Assembly: GCA_027382625.1 (NCBI GenBank)
Contig: JAJKFJ010022877.1
Span: 1 to 57,117 of the forward strand
Reading direction: 5' to 3'
DNA: 57,117 bases
Source: Tetmemena sp. SeJ-2015
Taxonomy: Eukaryota > Ciliophora > Spirotrichea > Sporadotrichida > Oxytrichidae
The translations under genes were made by a program, and so were the position numbers. Shown piece by piece: positions 56,052 to 57,117 of the stretch. Below the pieces are notes generated by a model, which saw only the letters and a program-made list of their open reading frames with translations, was not told the DNA's origin and made no database searches. Position 1 is the first letter of the stretch. Every line of letters begins with the position of its first letter.

Positions 56052-57083
56052 GGATTAAAAAAGTTGCAATTAAATTTTGCAATGAGCTTTAAAATCTCTT
56101 GATGATAAAATATTATATTATACTTGCGTAAATATTTTTAGTTGGAAATTTATATTTTATCGGCGATTGTTTAAATAATACTAAATGGAGAGTTAAAACT
56201 TCGATTCAGTAGAAATTGTAGGTTTAACCCCTTATCCTCAGCTTATTCGTTCATTTCTCATAGTATATTATGAGTTTCTTGTTTAATCATCTACTTAGCA
56301 GCACTCAGCAGAAGATATGATGCGTGCAAATTTTATAACTACATATTTCTATCTTCTAACAACTTGTGTCGTTTATAACTCTGTCCTGAATGCTCCCACA
56401 TAAAAGTTACTAGAATTCCAATCTGTATCGAATGATCTAATAATTTTTTAATTAGACACACTTTAATTGCAGATGATTTATTCCATTTTAAATTGTAAAT
56501 CAATTAATTTGATTTCCATTATATTCTTAGCTATATTTGAATTTTACAATTTAAAATTTATTGTCAGACTTATCCAATATTAAAAATCATATTAATGAAA
56601 GAATTTATTTTAAGTCATTATTAAATTTGGATTTAAAGCAAACTTATTTTTATTAAAATAGAATACTGCCAATAAACTTATAGATTATAGATTATTTATT
56701 TCCTTAAATATAAATCTAACTAAAAGTTTCTAGCTTCTTTTGGCTATCAAATAGATTATTAACAATCAGGGCATAATCTTTCTTTTTCCTTAATGGCATC
56801 TACTTCGTTTTGATCTCTAAAAATAAACTCAGATAAAAGTGAGAAGAAGATTTTCTTACTATTTGGAATTGATATGAATCAAACACGAAGCGCAAAGACT
56901 TTAATTTTCTAGATTATTTATTGAAATAATCTCCATTTGTCAGGTAAGCTTCTAGCTAACTTGTAATTGTTTATTTAATAAGTGATATAGATATATTATG
57001 ATATTGGAATTAAATGTCAAAAATTATGTGAGTACAAGTCTCTTATTAATATCATCTTTAATATATCAATCAATATTATTCAT
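56052..57083. other. AT-rich non-coding end region
   Basis: No ORF with protein-like composition and no recognisable RNA gene. It may be intergenic or germline-limited. Confidence 0.5.
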
Positions 57084-57117
57084 CGAAAACACGAGTGCGA
57101 AAACACGAGTGCGAAAA
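57084..57117. repeat. 14-bp tandem repeat at window end
   Basis: CGAAAACACGAGTG occurs at 57084-57097 and 57098-57111, followed by a partial third copy to the last base. The array may continue beyond the window. Confidence 0.85.

Noticed and set aside
1..57117. Reading the window with the standard genetic code
   Set aside because: Conserved proteins would be broken at dozens of TAA/TAG codons, at positions where homologues have Gln or similar residues.
1..57117. tRNA or rRNA genes
   Set aside because: No cloverleaf boxes or rRNA-like stretches were noticed on either strand. A covariance-model scan was not possible here.

Overview
The window reads as germline (micronuclear) DNA of a spirotrich ciliate, most like the Oxytricha/Stylonychia group. 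Two lines of evidence support this. First, recognisable proteins (DCAF13/Sof1, a DLDET phosphatase, SFT2, TLDc, PUB) stay open only if TAA and TAG are read as glutamine and TGA is the only stop. Second, most genes are cut by short AT-rich inserts flanked by identical 2-10 bp direct repeats. Removing one repeat copy plus the insert restores the reading frame. These are internal eliminated sequences (IESs) with pointers between macronuclear-destined segments (MDSs). I mapped more than 20 pointer pairs exactly; all genes seen are non-scrambled. Conventional GT-AG introns of about 30-145 nt also occur. The species is inferred, not proven. Layout: 1-5093 is a large inverted duplication centred near 2547. 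Each arm carries a whole DCAF13 gene and the 3' end of an aldo-keto reductase gene, and the arms differ mostly in IESs and spacers. 4985-8698 holds a cysteine-rich surface protein gene and a CTD/NIF-type phosphatase. 8803-10770 is an unknown gene interrupted by a 388-bp TA-flanked element with long terminal inverted repeats. 10.8-14 kb has scattered coding segments, including one clear MDS block at 13.15-13.9 kb. 14-18.2 kb is an AT-rich desert. 18.2-25 kb is less AT-rich and transposon-like: decayed coding sequence, a 10-bp tandem repeat around a hairpin, a four-exon gene on the minus strand, a DD34E (Tc1/mariner-type) transposase, and a zinc-finger MT-A70 adenine methyltransferase. 25.3-56 kb is gene-dense: a BCAS3-like WD40 protein, an RNase PH-like exosome subunit, several hypothetical and membrane proteins, a large coiled-coil protein, a zinc-finger/PUB protein, a CSPP/CCDC66-like ciliary protein, an EamA-like transporter, an IES-free lysine-rich gene with an apparently low-quality stretch, an SFT2 Golgi protein and a TLDc protein. 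56-57.1 kb is AT-rich and ends in a 14-bp tandem repeat. How it fits together: the cellular genes look like separate somatic loci that would be cut out, de-IESed and capped with telomeres in the macronucleus. The transposon island and AT-rich desert would be germline-limited. The most notable content is the transposon that pairs a DD34E transposase with an MT-A70 methyltransferase, and the inverted-repeat element that behaves as a precisely excisable IES.
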